A program made the position numbers and the translations under genes. Below, one piece after another: positions 4,938 to 5,747 of a stretch of 5,747 nucleotides of DNA. The stretch is from Pseudomonadota bacterium (lineage in GTDB: Bacteria > Pseudomonadota > Gammaproteobacteria > Burkholderiales > SG8-39), in NCBI GenBank assembly GCA_021825225.1, contig JAKAIH010000198.1, forward strand, positions 1 to 5,747, read 5' to 3'. Every line of letters begins with the position of its first letter. Positions within the stretch are counted from its first letter, which is position 1. The notes under the pieces were generated by a model. The model saw only the letters and a program-made list of their open reading frames with translations. It was not told the DNA's origin and made no database searches.

Positions 4938-5747
4938 TTACTGGTACTTCTTGAGCAGGGCCTTGGCATCCGCCAGCAGCGCCTTGCCGTTCGCGCCCCT
5001 TGCATCCGCTTCCTTGATCCATTCATCGGTAACCTTAGCGGTCGCTTTTTCCCAGCGCTTGTATTCCTCCGGGCTGATGGTGATGAAGGTATTGTGGCGA
5101 TCCTGCGCGATCTTGCGCGCCGGACCAGTGGTCGCGTCGAACACCTTGCCCGCCCAGACGGATTGCTCGCGCCCGCTGTTGTCGTCGATGACCTTCTTCA
5201 GGTCGGCCGGCAGGCTGTCGTATTTGGCCTGGTTCATCGCGAACACGAAAATCGTGTTCGAAATCTTGGGCAGGCCGGGCGGCGTTTCAGTATGGAATTT
5301 GGTGATCTCCTGCATCTTCAGCGGGGTCATGACTTCCCAGGGCAGGCTGACGCCGTCCACCACGCCCTTGGCGACCGCATCGGGCACCGCCGGCGCCGGC
5401 ATCACCACCGGAATCGCGCCCAGCGCTTCGAGCATCTTGCCGTTCAGGCGCGTGGCACCGCGGATCTTGAGTCCCTTGAGGTCTTCCAGCGTCCTGACCG
5501 CCTTTTTGGAAAATTGCAGTTGCGCGCCGTCATGGAAGTGGACCAGGATCAGCTTGGTGCCCTTGAATTCGTCCAGCGAATCTTTCTGGATGTAGTCCCA
5601 CAAGGCAGGGCTCGCCTTCTCGGCTGTGTTGACCATGAATGGCAGTTCGAACACCTCGGACTTGATGAAGCGCCCGGCCTGATAGGTCGGCACGGTCCAG
5701 GTGATGTCGGACACGCCGTCGCGCACCTGATCGAACAGCTGCGGCGG
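4938..5747 (-). CDS. TRAP transporter solute-binding protein (DctP family); 5' partial
   Basis: This is the periplasmic receptor of a tripartite ATP-independent transporter, which captures a small organic acid for the DctQM membrane subunits. The frame is open to the window's right edge, giving 269 residues starting PPQLFDQVRDG; relatives of about 320-340 residues imply that the signal peptide and first beta strand lie outside. An internal GTG at 5726 is not the start. DctP hallmarks are LPFMV after the first lobe (visible residues 35-39), LKGLKIRGATR with the Arg at visible residue 96 in the position that contacts the ligand carboxylate, then G-A-I-P-V-V-M-P and A-V-A-K-G-V-V-D-G-V. The C-terminal helices end in ALLKKYQ. 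DctQ and DctM genes are absent here; none can be directly downstream, because the gene ends at a convergent gap. The ligand is unknown. Confidence 0.92.
   Translation of the reverse strand, partial: PPQLFDQVRDGVSDITWTVPTYQAGRFIKSEVFELPFMVNTAEKASPALWDYIQKDSLDEFKGTKLILVHFHDGAQLQFSKKAVRTLEDLKGLKIRGATRLNGKMLEALGAIPVVMPAPAVPDAVAKGVVDGVSLPWEVMTPLKMQEITKFHTETPPGLPKISNTIFVFAMNQAKYDSLPADLKKVIDDNSGREQSVWAGKVFDATTGPARKIAQDRHNTFITISPEEYKRWEKATAKVTDEWIKEADARGANGKALLADAKALLKKYQ
5240..5260. repeat. Perfect 9-bp inverted repeat inside the TRAP gene
   Basis: CGAACACGA (5240-5248) and TCGTGTTCG (5252-5260) flank a 3-base AAA centre. It lies within the codons for S-N-T-I-F-V-F-A, so it may be a by-product of coding. 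The 3-nt loop is tight for an RNA hairpin; a dyad protein site is conceivable but sits deep inside the gene. Confidence 0.3.

Noticed and set aside
4951..5595. 214-codon plus-strand frame opposite the TRAP receptor gene
   Set aside because: Ser/Ala-rich antisense frame with no SD; the minus strand encodes a well-matched DctP protein.

Overview
The window looks like chromosomal DNA of a GC-rich proteobacterium, most likely a betaproteobacterium. The coding regions are GC-rich with GTG and TTG starts, there is a DUF3460 protein (a small family I know mainly from betaproteobacteria), and the metabolic genes (long-type acyl-CoA dehydrogenase, acyl-CoA carboxyltransferase, SDR, TRAP binding protein) are typical of acid-degrading Burkholderiales/Rhodocyclales. 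This placement is inference; no rRNA or other strong taxonomic marker is present.

Layout. (1) Bases 2-1435, plus: an acyl-CoA dehydrogenase of the ~600-residue class, cut at its N terminus by the window edge. (2) Bases 1436-1534: a structured, AT-richer gap holding a perfect 20-bp palindrome, a perfect 11-bp stem-loop and a possible SD-masking hairpin. (3) Bases 1535-1771, plus: a DUF3460 protein whose N terminus is a diverged duplicate of its own core motif. (4) Bases 1778-2443, plus: a TPR lipoprotein starting at TTG 6 bp after the previous stop; a terminator-like hairpin lies inside its signal-peptide codons. (5) Bases 2451-3212, minus: a classical SDR, convergent with the TPR gene (7 bp gap). 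(6) Bases 3213-3333: a divergent promoter region. (7) Bases 3334-4881, plus: a carboxyltransferase (beta) subunit of an acyl-CoA carboxylase. (8) Bases 4882-4937: a convergent gap with a 9-bp stem-loop. (9) Bases 4938-5747, minus: a TRAP-type solute-binding protein, N terminus beyond the window edge.

How the genes could work together: the TRAP protein would capture a small carboxylate in the periplasm, and the dehydrogenase, SDR and carboxyltransferase would act on its CoA thioester or related intermediates. This is guilt by proximity only: the genes alternate in strand and do not form one operon, and neither the biotin carboxylase/carrier partner nor the TRAP membrane subunits are present. 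The DUF3460 and TPR genes are probably unrelated to the catabolic genes.

I found no CRISPR, tRNA, rRNA, insertion sequence, phage or defence gene. The unusual content is small-scale: recurrent GAGGGGA/TCCCCTC stems after two stop codons, a possible 5'-UTR structural switch, the DUF3460 internal duplication, and a terminator-like hairpin inside a lipoprotein signal sequence.
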